NCBI RefSeq assembly: GCF_020042285.1
Contig: NZ_CP083388.1
Location: 3,126,001 to 3,190,000 of the forward strand
From: Ferruginibacter albus
GTDB lineage: Bacteria; Bacteroidota; Bacteroidia; Chitinophagales; Chitinophagaceae
DNA: 64,000 bases
Direction of reading: 5' to 3'
Below the pieces are notes generated by a model. It was given only the letters and a program-made list of their open reading frames with translations. It did no database searches and had not been told where the DNA came from. Positions 1 to 8,630 of this stretch are shown here, one piece after another (position 1 is the first letter of the stretch; each line of letters begins with the position of its first letter). Both the position numbers and the translations under genes were made by a program.

Positions 1-901
1 ATCGCAAAATACCAAAACTATTAATTAAAGTAGATGCGATGCTGTCACTTTTATCGATATAAAAATTATCATCTTCTGTAAGGTCTAATTTACGTATAGG
101 GCGAAACGCTCCGATAGCTTCCCCTACTGCCACATCCATCATTTTAAAATCATTTACCATGATGGCTATGCTGTATGATTGATTTCCGGTTCCATAAATA
201 CGCCGGATATTGTTGTAGGTAGTGATCACAATTTTATCCGCATTAAAAAAGGCACTGGAGCCACGGCTTTGCATCACACCTATTACCCGATAATGAATAT
301 TGGCTACGTTAATAATTTTATCAATCGCTTTTTGAGGGTCATCATATAATTTTTCTGACACTGCCTCGCCTATGATACATACATTCTCTCCATTCTCCAC
401 TTCCGCTTGATTAAAATTTCTGCCTGTTGCAATAGTGTAACCGCCTAATGCCAAATAGTTTTCATCTCCTCCCATTACTCTTACATCCGGATTGGTTTTT
501 TTAAGATCGCTATTGACCACTATGTTATTGGGACCGGATAATGCAATGCTGACCTTGGCAGGAAATGAATAATTCTGCTTAAATAATTTTGCCTGGTCAT
601 AAGTAATTACTCTTCCCTCGCTGGATGCTTTTGCCTTTAAGGAGTTCTTATTTACCAATTTGGTTTCTCCATGTTTACCGCCGCCGAATTGTATCATGCG
701 TTCTTTATATCGGATGCTGAAGGCATTAGCACCCATGGTAGAAAAGCTTTCCGTTAAGCTGTTATTGACTGCATCTACAGCAGTGATAATGGCGATCAGC
801 GCCATTATACCCAATGCCATAATAATAACAGTAATGGCTGTGCGAAGGCGGTTGCCCTTAATGGTTCTAAACGATAAAGAGATGGAATCGACCGTTTTCA
901 T
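1..901 (-). CDS. MacB/FtsX-family ABC transporter permease, 3' end cut by window edge
   Basis: The minus-strand frame opens with ATG at 901 and stays open to the left edge, about 300 residues. The start reads MKTVDSISLSFRTIKGNRLRT, followed by a hydrophobic segment (ITVIIMALGIMALIAIITAV). That is the usual N-terminus of MacB-type permeases: a cytoplasmic amphipathic stretch, TM1, then a large periplasmic MacB_PCD domain. The rest carries motifs such as SGPNNIVVNSD, VRVMGGDENYLALGGY and GRNFNQAEVENGENVCIIGEAV, typical of that periplasmic domain. The three C-terminal membrane helices lie outside the window. Such permeases work with an ATPase and often an adaptor in efflux or lipoprotein export; the substrate cannot be told from here. 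Family assignment is firm, function is not. Confidence 0.85.
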   Translation of the reverse strand, partial: MKTVDSISLSFRTIKGNRLRTAITVIIMALGIMALIAIITAVDAVNNSLTESFSTMGANAFSIRYKERMIQFGGGKHGETKLVNKNSLKAKASSEGRVITYDQAKLFKQNYSFPAKVSIALSGPNNIVVNSDLKKTNPDVRVMGGDENYLALGGYTIATGRNFNQAEVENGENVCIIGEAVSEKLYDDPQKAIDKIINVANIHYRVIGVMQSRGSSAFFNADKIVITTYNNIRRIYGTGNQSYSIAIMVNDFKMMDVAVGEAIGAFRPIRKLDLTEDDNFYIDKSDSIASTLINSFGILR

Positions 902-939
902 TCTTTACTAAAGTTAGGAATGATACTGCAAATGAAAAT

Positions 940-990
940 AAAGTAGTTAAATAAAGAATAAACAGAACAAGTGAGTGACACTACTATGCT
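940..990 (-). repeat. dispersed intergenic repeat, copy 1
   Basis: Read on the minus strand, this stretch contains AGTGTCACTCACTTGT at the core, flanked by AGCATAG on the left and TTCTTTATTTAACTA on the right. The same arrangement recurs at about 8592, 13384, 22384, 28204, 58045, 60074 and 63250. It lies between the nuoN stop and the permease start. Function unknown. Confidence 0.7.
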
Positions 991-1021
991 TAATAGAAAT
1001 AGTATTGCTAAGTACAAATAA

Positions 1022-2413
1022 TTAATAATGCAATGCTTCTGTAATAATATCAGGATACAATCCTAACACAATAATTAATGCAGCTGTAATGATCAATAAT
1101 ATTTTAAACGCAGGTGTTACATCCCATGTTTGTTGAGCTGTTGTATTTTCTTTAAAGAATATAGCTTGTATGATCTTGAAATAATAATAAGCGCTCACTG
1201 CTGCACATAACACTGCCAAAATGATCAACCAATGAAAGTGTACGCTTTGGGCAGCTGACAACAACATATAAAACTTACTTACAAAACCGGCAGTTAAAGG
1301 AACACCTGTAAGGGATAATAAAAATATTCCGGCAGTAACTGCTAATACAGGTTGCTGCTTGATCAATCCATTAAACCCATCAATGGTGTAATCATTCATT
1401 TTAAGTAAGATAGCGAACATACCAATAGAAGCTAAACTGTACGCTGCTGCATATAACACCAATCCTTCTTTTGCCTGTTGATTTAATGCAAACAAAGCTA
1501 ACAGCATAAACCCGGCCTGCGCAATACTCGAATAAGCCAGCATTCGTTTTACGCTTTGCTGAAATACAGCTGTAATATTTCCTATTAATAAAGTTGCTGC
1601 AGTAATAATTACGATAAGTGCTTGCCATTGTTGTTGCACTTTACCAAAAGCACCTTCAAACAAACGGATAAAGGCCATGAACACTGCAACCTTTACAATG
1701 GTTGCCATAAAGGAAGTAAAAACCGTAGGAGCACCATCATATACATCCGGTGTCCAAAAATGAAAAGGCGCGGCTGACGCTTTGAATGACATGGCAATTA
1801 ATAAAAACACCAAACCAACCGCAATGAGTGTTGGCATTTTGCCGGCTCCCAAATTAATATTAGTGATATTGAAAGAAGCTACGTCCGCATTACCTCCATA
1901 TACAAAGGCAATACCCATCAGCATAATGCCCGTAGAAAAAGCCCCCATCAAAAAATATTTCAATGCAGCTTCGTTGCTCTTTAGATTTCGTTTGTCACTC
2001 CCCGTTAGTATATATAAAGGAATAGAAATTATCTCTATTCCGATGAACAACATCAACAATGTATTGAATGTAGCTGCAATGCAAGCACCGCACAGCACAA
2101 AAAATATTAATGAAAAATATTCTGATACATGTTCTCCTACTTTCTCAATATCTCTTCCGCTCAATAAAAAATACAATAAAGTACAGGCGAGAATAATCGT
2201 TATAAAAGTGAGACTAAAACTATTGAAATGCAATGCATCTTTTACATCAATTACAAAAAAGGGTTTGCCTCTGTATATTTCACAGTAATTGGCAAGCAAA
2301 ATAAATATCAGGCCAATTATTGCTAAATACTTAGGTGTGCTTTTACTTTTGATGAATACACCACCAAACATCATTACAATTCCCCATACTGCAGTAAATA
2401 TAATCGCATTCAT
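1022..2413 (-). CDS. nuoN: NADH-quinone oxidoreductase subunit N
   Basis: 463 residues, almost entirely transmembrane, of the Mrp antiporter-like proton-pumping family in the complex I membrane arm. Diagnostic stretches are the discontinuous-helix region around FKASAAPFHFWTPDVYDGAP (about 210-230) and VKRMLAYSSIAQAGFMLLA (about 285-303). The lysine in FKASAAPFHFW and the one before RMLAYSS are conserved proton-path residues in the family. It is the last gene of the nuo operon, 9 bp after nuoM, which is its usual position. ATG start at 2413. No clear terminator follows; a dispersed repeat lies immediately downstream. Confidence 0.97.
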   Translation of the reverse strand: MNAIIFTAVWGIVMMFGGVFIKSKSTPKYLAIIGLIFILLANYCEIYRGKPFFVIDVKDALHFNSFSLTFITIILACTLLYFLLSGRDIEKVGEHVSEYFSLIFFVLCGACIAATFNTLLMLFIGIEIISIPLYILTGSDKRNLKSNEAALKYFLMGAFSTGIMLMGIAFVYGGNADVASFNITNINLGAGKMPTLIAVGLVFLLIAMSFKASAAPFHFWTPDVYDGAPTVFTSFMATIVKVAVFMAFIRLFEGAFGKVQQQWQALIVIITAATLLIGNITAVFQQSVKRMLAYSSIAQAGFMLLALFALNQQAKEGLVLYAAAYSLASIGMFAILLKMNDYTIDGFNGLIKQQPVLAVTAGIFLLSLTGVPLTAGFVSKFYMLLSAAQSVHFHWLIILAVLCAAVSAYYYFKIIQAIFFKENTTAQQTWDVTPAFKILLIITAALIIVLGLYPDIITEALHY

Positions 2414-2422
2414 ATTTTAATC

Positions 2423-3904
2423 TCAACGGGTAACCAACTTTGTTAATAAGGATACCGTGTCTTTTGATAAATCAAATATCGGTTGCGGATGAATTCCTAT
2501 TGCAAATATTAAAACAACCAATATTGCTAATACAATTTTTTCATTCAATGAAACTTCTTTAACCGTTGCAGTCAATGCATTGGTTTCGCCATAAAATACT
2601 TTTTGCACCATGTTCAAAGTATAAACAGCTGCTAATATTACACTAATGCCTGCGATTGCTGCATACCATTTATTATACTCAAATAAACCGCTGAACATCA
2701 TGAATTCTCCTATGAATGCATTGGTTAACGGCAAGGCAATATTTGCAAAGGCTATAACTACTAATGCAATGGTTAATACCGGTGCTTTAGTGGCAATGCC
2801 TCCGAGCTGAGATATCTTGCGAACACCTAATTGCTTTTCAGTCAAATCAATGACTATCCACAAACCAATAATATTAATACCATGATTGAACATTTGTATA
2901 ATCACGCCTTCAAGTCCAATGGCTTTTGTAGCAAAGATGGCAGCACTCATTAAACCGATATGTGCAATAGATGAATACGCTACCAGGCGTTTTAAGTCAT
3001 CTTGCTGAATAGCAATCAAGCTGGCGTATAAAATTCCTATTATTGAAAGAACAATTGCTACGTGATCAAACTTAGCAACGGCCAAAGGAAACACGGGCAA
3101 TAGCCAACGTATCAGTGCAAACAAACCCATCTTTACCATGATACCGCTTAACACCATTGTAACTGCTGTTGGAGATTGCTCGTATGTGTCCGGTTGCCAT
3201 GTATGAAAAGGAAATATCGGCATCTTTATAGCGAAGGCAATAAAAAACAACCAGAATAAAATGTTTTGTTGTGAATGATTCAGGCTTGCGTTATAAAATG
3301 CGTTCATTGCAAAACTGTGCGGCGCATAACTTGTAGGTGCTGTATGTAAATACACAAAGATGATCCCTACTAACATTAATAAGGAACCGGCAAATGTGTA
3401 AATGAAAAATTTGAATGTAGCCTGTATTCTTTTTTCACCACCCCAACGACTGCACAAGAAATAAACAGGTATTAATGCCAACTCCCAGAAGAAATAAAAC
3501 AATAATGCATCAGTTGCTAAAAATACTCCCATTAACCCGCATTGAGCCAATAACATTAAACCATAAAATACGTTGGAGTTTTTATATTCATTTTTATAAG
3601 TAGCGCCAAATATTATAGGAAATGAAATAGCAGTTAGAAAAGTTAATATTCTTCCAACACCATCTAAACTAACAGAAAAGCTTGTGCCAAGATATCTTAA
3701 CCATTCGTAGTTAAAAGTAAGTCCATTGTATGCTGCATTATCAGCATGATATAAACTTGCAGCTGAAATAAACAATGTAATCAGCGAAGCAATGAATGCC
3801 CACACTTTTACTATTGAATCTTTCTTTAAAAAGAAAGTAATCAATCCCGCTATTAGCGGAAAGAAGATCAATAAATGCGGAAATGTTATACTATCGCCGA
3901 GCAT
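2423..3904 (-). CDS. nuoM: NADH-quinone oxidoreductase subunit M
   Basis: 493 residues with about 14 predicted membrane helices. It is one of the three antiporter-like proton pumps of complex I. Family motifs seen are LFYFFWELALIPVYFL (conserved Glu in TM5), MPIFPFHTWQPDTYEQSP and LKRLVAYSSIAHIGLM, including the lysine/histidine of the proton channel. Its start overlaps the nuoL stop by one base (TAATG), which suggests translational coupling. Length and gene order are standard. It contains no frameshift. Confidence 0.97.
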   Translation of the reverse strand: MLGDSITFPHLLIFFPLIAGLITFFLKKDSIVKVWAFIASLITLFISAASLYHADNAAYNGLTFNYEWLRYLGTSFSVSLDGVGRILTFLTAISFPIIFGATYKNEYKNSNVFYGLMLLAQCGLMGVFLATDALLFYFFWELALIPVYFLCSRWGGEKRIQATFKFFIYTFAGSLLMLVGIIFVYLHTAPTSYAPHSFAMNAFYNASLNHSQQNILFWLFFIAFAIKMPIFPFHTWQPDTYEQSPTAVTMVLSGIMVKMGLFALIRWLLPVFPLAVAKFDHVAIVLSIIGILYASLIAIQQDDLKRLVAYSSIAHIGLMSAAIFATKAIGLEGVIIQMFNHGINIIGLWIVIDLTEKQLGVRKISQLGGIATKAPVLTIALVVIAFANIALPLTNAFIGEFMMFSGLFEYNKWYAAIAGISVILAAVYTLNMVQKVFYGETNALTATVKEVSLNEKIVLAILVVLIFAIGIHPQPIFDLSKDTVSLLTKLVTR

Positions 3905-5811
3905 TAAAAAATATTTTTACAAAACAATTGAACAATAAATAAAACTAACATGCCAATTACCATCATTAGCACATATGCACCAACTTGGCCGCTTTGCAGC
4001 AAACGAATTTGGCGGCTGCTATAATTAACTGCTTTACCAACGCCATTCACAATTCCATCTATACCGCTTTTCTCAACTACGTTATTTAAGAATTTGCCAA
4101 TTGCCTGTAAAGGTTTTACTATAATAGCATCATATAATTCATCGATATACCATTTGTTTGCCAGCACTTTACCTAATCCAGCTTCTTCTTTATCTGTTTT
4201 TTCGTATTTACTGAATTTAGTCCATGCGTATATTAAAGCTATCAACGCACCGCCAACAGAAACCGCCATCAATGCATATTCAGTTGCATGAGATAATGGT
4301 GTGTGTTCGTGTGCAGCCTGCAATACTTTTGATTGTGCAAATATGGGCGCTAAAAATTCTTCTAATTTATGACCGCCGTGCATGAATACTTCCGGTATTC
4401 CTATTAAGCCACCTACTATTGCTAATACTGCTAAAATGATCAATGGTATTGTGATAGCCGCCGGACTTTCATGTAAATGATGTTCCTGTTCATGCGTCCC
4501 TCTGAATTTACCAGTGAAAGTCATAGCATATAAGCGGAACATATAAAATGCCGTAAGCAAGGCACCTATTACTCCAATCACCCACAACACAGGACTTTGT
4601 TCATATGCTGCTGCTAATATTTCATCTTTAGAAAAGAAACCGGAGAATGGCGGCATACCTGCAATTGCAAAACATCCCGCCAAAAAAGTTGCGTGTGTAA
4701 AAAACATATGTTTTTTTAATCCGCCCATATTACGCATATCCTGTTCACCACCCATTGCATGTATTACACTACCTGCCCCTAAGAATAGCAATGCTTTAAA
4801 GAAAGCGTGTGTCATTACATGAAACACAGCGCCGGTATAAGCACCAACGCCTAACCCTAAAAACATATATCCTAACTGGCTAACGGTGGAGTATGCCAGC
4901 ACTTTTTTAATATCGTTTTGTTTCAATGCGATTGTTGCCGCTAATATTGCTGTTGCAATTCCTATGATAGCTACCACATGTAATGTGCATGGCGCCATTG
5001 TATATAAAATGTTGCTGCGTGCAATCATGTAAACGCCTGCAGTTACCATCGTTGCAGCATGTATCAATGCACTCACAGGTGTTGGACCGGCCATCGCATC
5101 GGGCAACCAGGTGTATAAAGGTATTTGCGCACTTTTACCCGTAGCACCTACAAATAATAATAAGGTGATGCCTGTTATTTCTTTTGGAGATAGTTTGGAA
5201 ACATTTGCAAATACGGTATGATAATCCGCTGTTCCTAATTTTGCAAGCAACCAAAATACAGCCAACAAAAATCCTAAATCGCCAATACGATTCATGATGA
5301 ATGCTTTTTTTGCCGCATTCGTGTATTCTACATTTTTAAACCAGTAGCCGATCAATAAATAAGAGCAAAGTCCTACGCCTTCCCAACCGATGAACATGAT
5401 CACATAATTTGCCCCTAATACCAATAACAGCATAGAGAAAACAAACAGGTTCAGGTATGCGAAATATTTTGCAAAGTCTTTGTCATCTTCTTCGTGCATA
5501 TAAGATGTAGAGTAAACATGAATCAAGAAACCTACACCTGTAATTATTAATAAAAAGATTGATGATAATTGGTCAACTTGGAAAGCGAAATCAATTTTTA
5601 AAGAAGATGTATTGATGAATTCAAATAAAGAAACTACTGCAGAATTACCGGCTTTTACCTGGAAGAAAGCCATTAAGCTGATGATGAATGATGCCAGTAT
5701 AACGCCGCTTCCAATTAATCCCACTAATGTTTTGCTTAACGATTTTCTGAAAAGACCGTTAATTAAAAAGCCGATAAGCGGAAGTAATGGTATTAAATAA
5801 ATAAAATTCAT
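3904..5811 (-). CDS. nuoL: NADH-quinone oxidoreductase subunit L
   Basis: 635 residues, the distal proton-pumping subunit of the membrane arm. The central antiporter core shows MFIGWEGVGLCSYLLIGYW (about 135-155), SAQIPLYTWLPDAMAGPTPV and IKKVLAYSTVSQLGYM. The C-terminal part contains the long lateral helix and ends in a hydrophobic segment (LMMVIGMLVLFIVQLF). It is separated from nuoK by 208 bp holding an AT-rich repeat element, the largest gap in the operon. ATG start at 5811. Confidence 0.97.
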   Translation of the reverse strand: MNFIYLIPLLPLIGFLINGLFRKSLSKTLVGLIGSGVILASFIISLMAFFQVKAGNSAVVSLFEFINTSSLKIDFAFQVDQLSSIFLLIITGVGFLIHVYSTSYMHEEDDKDFAKYFAYLNLFVFSMLLLVLGANYVIMFIGWEGVGLCSYLLIGYWFKNVEYTNAAKKAFIMNRIGDLGFLLAVFWLLAKLGTADYHTVFANVSKLSPKEITGITLLLFVGATGKSAQIPLYTWLPDAMAGPTPVSALIHAATMVTAGVYMIARSNILYTMAPCTLHVVAIIGIATAILAATIALKQNDIKKVLAYSTVSQLGYMFLGLGVGAYTGAVFHVMTHAFFKALLFLGAGSVIHAMGGEQDMRNMGGLKKHMFFTHATFLAGCFAIAGMPPFSGFFSKDEILAAAYEQSPVLWVIGVIGALLTAFYMFRLYAMTFTGKFRGTHEQEHHLHESPAAITIPLIILAVLAIVGGLIGIPEVFMHGGHKLEEFLAPIFAQSKVLQAAHEHTPLSHATEYALMAVSVGGALIALIYAWTKFSKYEKTDKEEAGLGKVLANKWYIDELYDAIIVKPLQAIGKFLNNVVEKSGIDGIVNGVGKAVNYSSRQIRLLQSGQVGAYVLMMVIGMLVLFIVQLFCKNIF

Positions 5812-5820
5812 TTCTTTTTC

Positions 5821-6028
5821 TAATTAAGAATTAATAATTAGCAATTAATAATTCTTTTGATTCGTTGTTATCTTAAATTATTCGCTTCACTAAAAGCCAA
5901 ATAGAAATTCATCGTTGAACGCAGCGTCGCCATCGAAGTTCAATCAGGGAACAACTATTTGTTACCAAAAAAGAGCTTATAATGCAATCAATTCTTAATT
6001 ACTAATTTTTAATTATTAATTAATTTTT
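5821..6028. repeat. AT-rich element with terminal inverted repeats between nuoK and nuoL
   Basis: The nuoK-nuoL gap is bounded by AT-rich sequences of about 40 bp that resemble each other in inverted orientation: left end near 5821-5862 (AATTAAGAATTAATAATT) and right end near 5986-6028 (read backwards, AATTAATAATTAAAAATT). The interior includes TTCAATCAGGGAACAA and GTTACCAAAAAAG, words also present in the rimM-rpsP gap. The right end runs over the nuoK stop codon. A second, shorter element of the same design lies between nuoB and nuoA. It looks like a MITE-like or other mobile repeat; no transposase is present. Confidence 0.6.
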
Positions 6029-6349
6029 TAGCCTGTTCAAAAAGTTCACATCTACACTATGCGTATTTCTATACAACATAACGATAATGGCTAAGCCCAC
6101 ACTTACTTCTGCCGCTGCTACTACCATTATAAAAAATACAAATACCTGCGCATCGCTTGCCAATGTTGGAAAATATTTTCCCAAGTGTGCATTGTGCATT
6201 TGCGAAAACGCTACCAACAATAAGTTTGCAGCATTCAACATCAGCTCCACGCACATAAAAATAATAATGGCGTTGCGACGTGTTAACACGCCGATCACAC
6301 CAATGGTGAATAAAGCCGATGCTAAAAATATATAGTTAGATATCGCCAT
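6020..6349 (-). CDS. nuoK: NADH-quinone oxidoreductase subunit K
   Basis: 109 residues with three transmembrane helices, the expected size. It carries the two conserved buried glutamates of the E-channel: [17 protein letters not shown] in TM2 and [17 protein letters not shown] in TM3. It is a core membrane subunit near the quinone-proximal end of the proton path. It starts 3 bp after the nuoJ stop. Its last codons and stop lie inside the end of an AT-rich repeat element, so the C-terminal residues NRLKN may have been set by that insertion. Confidence 0.97.
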   Translation of the reverse strand: MAISNYIFLASALFTIGVIGVLTRRNAIIIFMCVELMLNAANLLLVAFSQMHNAHLGKYFPTLASDAQVFVFFIMVVAAAEVSVGLAIIVMLYRNTHSVDVNFLNRLKN

Positions 6350-6352
6350 AAA

Positions 6353-6862
6353 TTACGCTTGATGTTCTTTTTTTGAAATGATGACAGCGCCGACCATTGC
6401 GCTTAAAAATAGTACGCTGCTTATTTCAAAAGGCCCTACATAATCGGTAAATAATGCTTTACCTAAATGTCCTACCAAACCGATGCTTCCTGTTTTTAAT
6501 TGTACGGGGTTCATTGCATCACCGCTTTGTTTTAAGGCTGCTACCAATACAATCAATAAACTTCCTCCCGCAATAGTACCACCGTATAATAAATATTTAT
6601 TTCGTTGCGGTTCTGATGCTGCGTTTAAGTTCATCAGCATTACCACAAATAAAAACAGCACCATGATGGCGCCTGCATATACTATAATATTTACAATAGC
6701 TAAAAATTGTGCATTCAATAAAATATAATGCCCCGATATTGCGAAGAAAGTTACGATCAATGATAAAATACTGTGCACCGGGTTTTTACATATTACTACC
6801 AGCAATGCGCCACCCAATGTCAATACACTTAACAACCAAAACAATATTTGCGTAATGTTCAT
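6353..6862 (-). CDS. nuoJ: NADH-quinone oxidoreductase subunit J
   Basis: 169 residues with five predicted helices. The family signature is seen in NPVHSILSLIVTFFAISGHY, LNAQFLAIVNIIVYAGAIMV and LFLFVVMLMNL, including the pi-bulge helix region of TM3. It is a membrane subunit linking the quinone site to the antiporter modules. It lies 3 bp from nuoK and 19 bp from nuoI. The length is typical of Bacteroidota. Confidence 0.96.
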   Translation of the reverse strand: MNITQILFWLLSVLTLGGALLVVICKNPVHSILSLIVTFFAISGHYILLNAQFLAIVNIIVYAGAIMVLFLFVVMLMNLNAASEPQRNKYLLYGGTIAGGSLLIVLVAALKQSGDAMNPVQLKTGSIGLVGHLGKALFTDYVGPFEISSVLFLSAMVGAVIISKKEHQA

Positions 6863-6881
6863 TATTGCAGATTAGTTCGTT

Positions 6882-7436
6882 TTACTTTGAGTTTTCTCTT
6901 TTAACCCTGTTACCTTTTGCTTTCGCATACTCGTCGGGGTTAGTTTTAGGATCAGGAATTAATAAATCGTCTTTAGCATAAATAAATCCTTTGCGTTGGT
7001 AATTAGCCGGCGCAAACGTTTCACTTAAATAAATAGCGTCTTTCGGACAAGCTTCTTCGCATAAACCACAAAAAATACAGCGCAACATATTTATCTCGTA
7101 TTTAGCTGCATACTTTTCTTCTCTGTATAAATTTTCTTCGCCTGTTTTTCTTTCTGCAGCCTCCATTGTTATCGCTTCTGCCGGGCAAGCTACTGCGCAC
7201 AGCCCACAAGCAGTACAGTTTTCACGACCTTCTTCATCTCTATTTAAAATATGCAACCCACGGAATACCGGGCTGAAAGGTCTTGTTTTTTCAGGATAAT
7301 TAACCGTAGGTCTTTTCTTAAACATGTGACCAAACGTAATTGCCATGCCTTTTAAAATGGCAGGCAGATAAGCTCTTTCAGAAAAGCTCATCGGCTTACG
7401 GTCAACCTGTTTTGCTCTGTTTGTTAATGCCTGCAT
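6882..7436 (-). CDS. nuoI: NADH-quinone oxidoreductase subunit I
   Basis: 184 residues, a peripheral-arm ferredoxin-like subunit that carries clusters N6a and N6b next to the quinone site. The two cluster motifs are complete: CTACGLCAVACPAEAI (about 79-94) and CIFCGLCEEACPKDAI (about 118-133). The N-terminal helix (GMAITFGHMFKKRPTVNYPE) is the usual membrane-surface anchor. It sits between nuoH and nuoJ as expected. ATG start at 7436. Confidence 0.97.
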   Translation of the reverse strand: MQALTNRAKQVDRKPMSFSERAYLPAILKGMAITFGHMFKKRPTVNYPEKTRPFSPVFRGLHILNRDEEGRENCTACGLCAVACPAEAITMEAAERKTGEENLYREEKYAAKYEINMLRCIFCGLCEEACPKDAIYLSETFAPANYQRKGFIYAKDDLLIPDPKTNPDEYAKAKGNRVKRENSK

Positions 7437-7485
7437 ATTTAATGTTCCCGAACCTTTTAATTTTTTGCAAATATATTTTTTATCC

Positions 7486-8550
7486 TCAAAAATGCCAGTG
7501 ATTTTGATGTAACAACACTACTGCTCCCGTCACCAACATATTGAATAAAGCTAATGGAATTAATGTTTTCCATCCCAAATTCATTAGTTGATCGTAACGA
7601 AAACGTGGAATTGTCCAGCGTACCCACATAAAGAAAAATAAAAAGCAAACTACTTTTATAAACAAGCAGCCTACGTGTAAAGCCGCCATCCAATTACCTC
7701 CTATTTTTTCCATTAAATGAGCGTCGTTTACAAAAGGAATATCATAACCGCCAAAGAATAACGTAGCCATTATCACGCTGCTGATAAACATATTAATGTA
7801 TTCAGCAAATAAATAAAAGCCAAGCTTCATTGATGAATATTCCTGGTGATAACCGAAGTTCAATTCATTTTCTGCTTCTGCTAAATCAAACGGCGTACGA
7901 TTACATTCTGCAAATGCGCAAATCAAGAATATCAAAAAGCCTAATGGCTGCTTTACAATATTCCAAATTCCATCCATCTGGAAATTCACAATTGATTTCA
8001 GGCTAAGCGTTCCCGTTATCATCAATAAAGCAATCAAGGAAATTCCCATTGCTAATTCATAGCTAATGATCTGCGAAGCCGCTCTCATGGCGCTCATTAA
8101 TGAAAACTTGTTATTGCTTGCCCAACCTCCTATCATTATTCCATAAACACCTAAACTCAATACGCCGAATACATATAATATCCCAACGTTTACGTCCGCA
8201 ACTTGCAATTGGATATCTCTCCCGAATAAATGAATGGTGTTTCCCCATGGAATTACAGCGCTTGTCATTGTTGCCGTCAACATTGCCAAACAAGGGCCTA
8301 ATACAAATAAAAATCCTGTAGAAAGATTTGGAATAATTTCTTCTTTGAAAAATAATTTACCGCCGTCTGCTAAAGGTTGCAACAAACCAAATGGACCTGC
8401 ACGGTTCGGACCTCTTCTGTCCTGCATGATGGCAGCCACTTTACGTTCTGCCCATGTGCTGTACATGGCAATCACCAATGATGCCGATACTACTACAATT
8501 ATCAGCACCAACTTTTCAATTAAAAATATCCAGTCTATTAGTAAAAACAT
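7486..8550 (-). CDS. nuoH: NADH-quinone oxidoreductase subunit H
   Basis: 354 residues with eight or more helices. This membrane subunit forms the quinone chamber together with NuoB and NuoD. Signatures are QDRRGPNRAGPFGLLQPLAD near the N-terminus and CAFAECNRTPFDLAEAENEL with GYHQEYSSMKLGFYLFAEY in the middle, where acidic loop residues are conserved. It is separated from nuoG by 78 bp that hold a dispersed repeat copy. ATG start at 8550. Confidence 0.97.
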   Translation of the reverse strand: MFLLIDWIFLIEKLVLIIVVVSASLVIAMYSTWAERKVAAIMQDRRGPNRAGPFGLLQPLADGGKLFFKEEIIPNLSTGFLFVLGPCLAMLTATMTSAVIPWGNTIHLFGRDIQLQVADVNVGILYVFGVLSLGVYGIMIGGWASNNKFSLMSAMRAASQIISYELAMGISLIALLMITGTLSLKSIVNFQMDGIWNIVKQPLGFLIFLICAFAECNRTPFDLAEAENELNFGYHQEYSSMKLGFYLFAEYINMFISSVIMATLFFGGYDIPFVNDAHLMEKIGGNWMAALHVGCLFIKVVCFLFFFMWVRWTIPRFRYDQLMNLGWKTLIPLALFNMLVTGAVVLLHQNHWHF

Positions 8551-8556
8551 AAATTA

Positions 8557-8630
8557 TTTTGTTATCAGCATTTCTGCGTTTACTCGTCACCGTTGTGTCA
8601 CTCTCTTGTACTTTTTATCTCTATTCACTT
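8557..8630 (+). repeat. dispersed intergenic repeat, copy 2 (nuoH-nuoG gap)
   Basis: The core at 8592-8611 reads GTTGTGTCACTCTCTTGTAC. Upstream TATCAGCATTTCTGCGTTTA and downstream TATCTCTATTCACTT match the copy at 13348-13428 over about 75 bp. The right end reaches the nuoG stop codon. The orientation is opposite to nuo transcription. Confidence 0.75.

Noticed and set aside
1782-2288. 168-codon plus-strand frame opposite nuoN
   Set aside because: It is antisense to a clear nuoN coding region; its composition is what a reverse frame of a membrane protein gives.
8557-8630. Dispersed repeats interpreted as rho-independent terminators
   Set aside because: No strong stem with a T-run is seen in the core, and copies lie inside operons whose downstream genes must be expressed.
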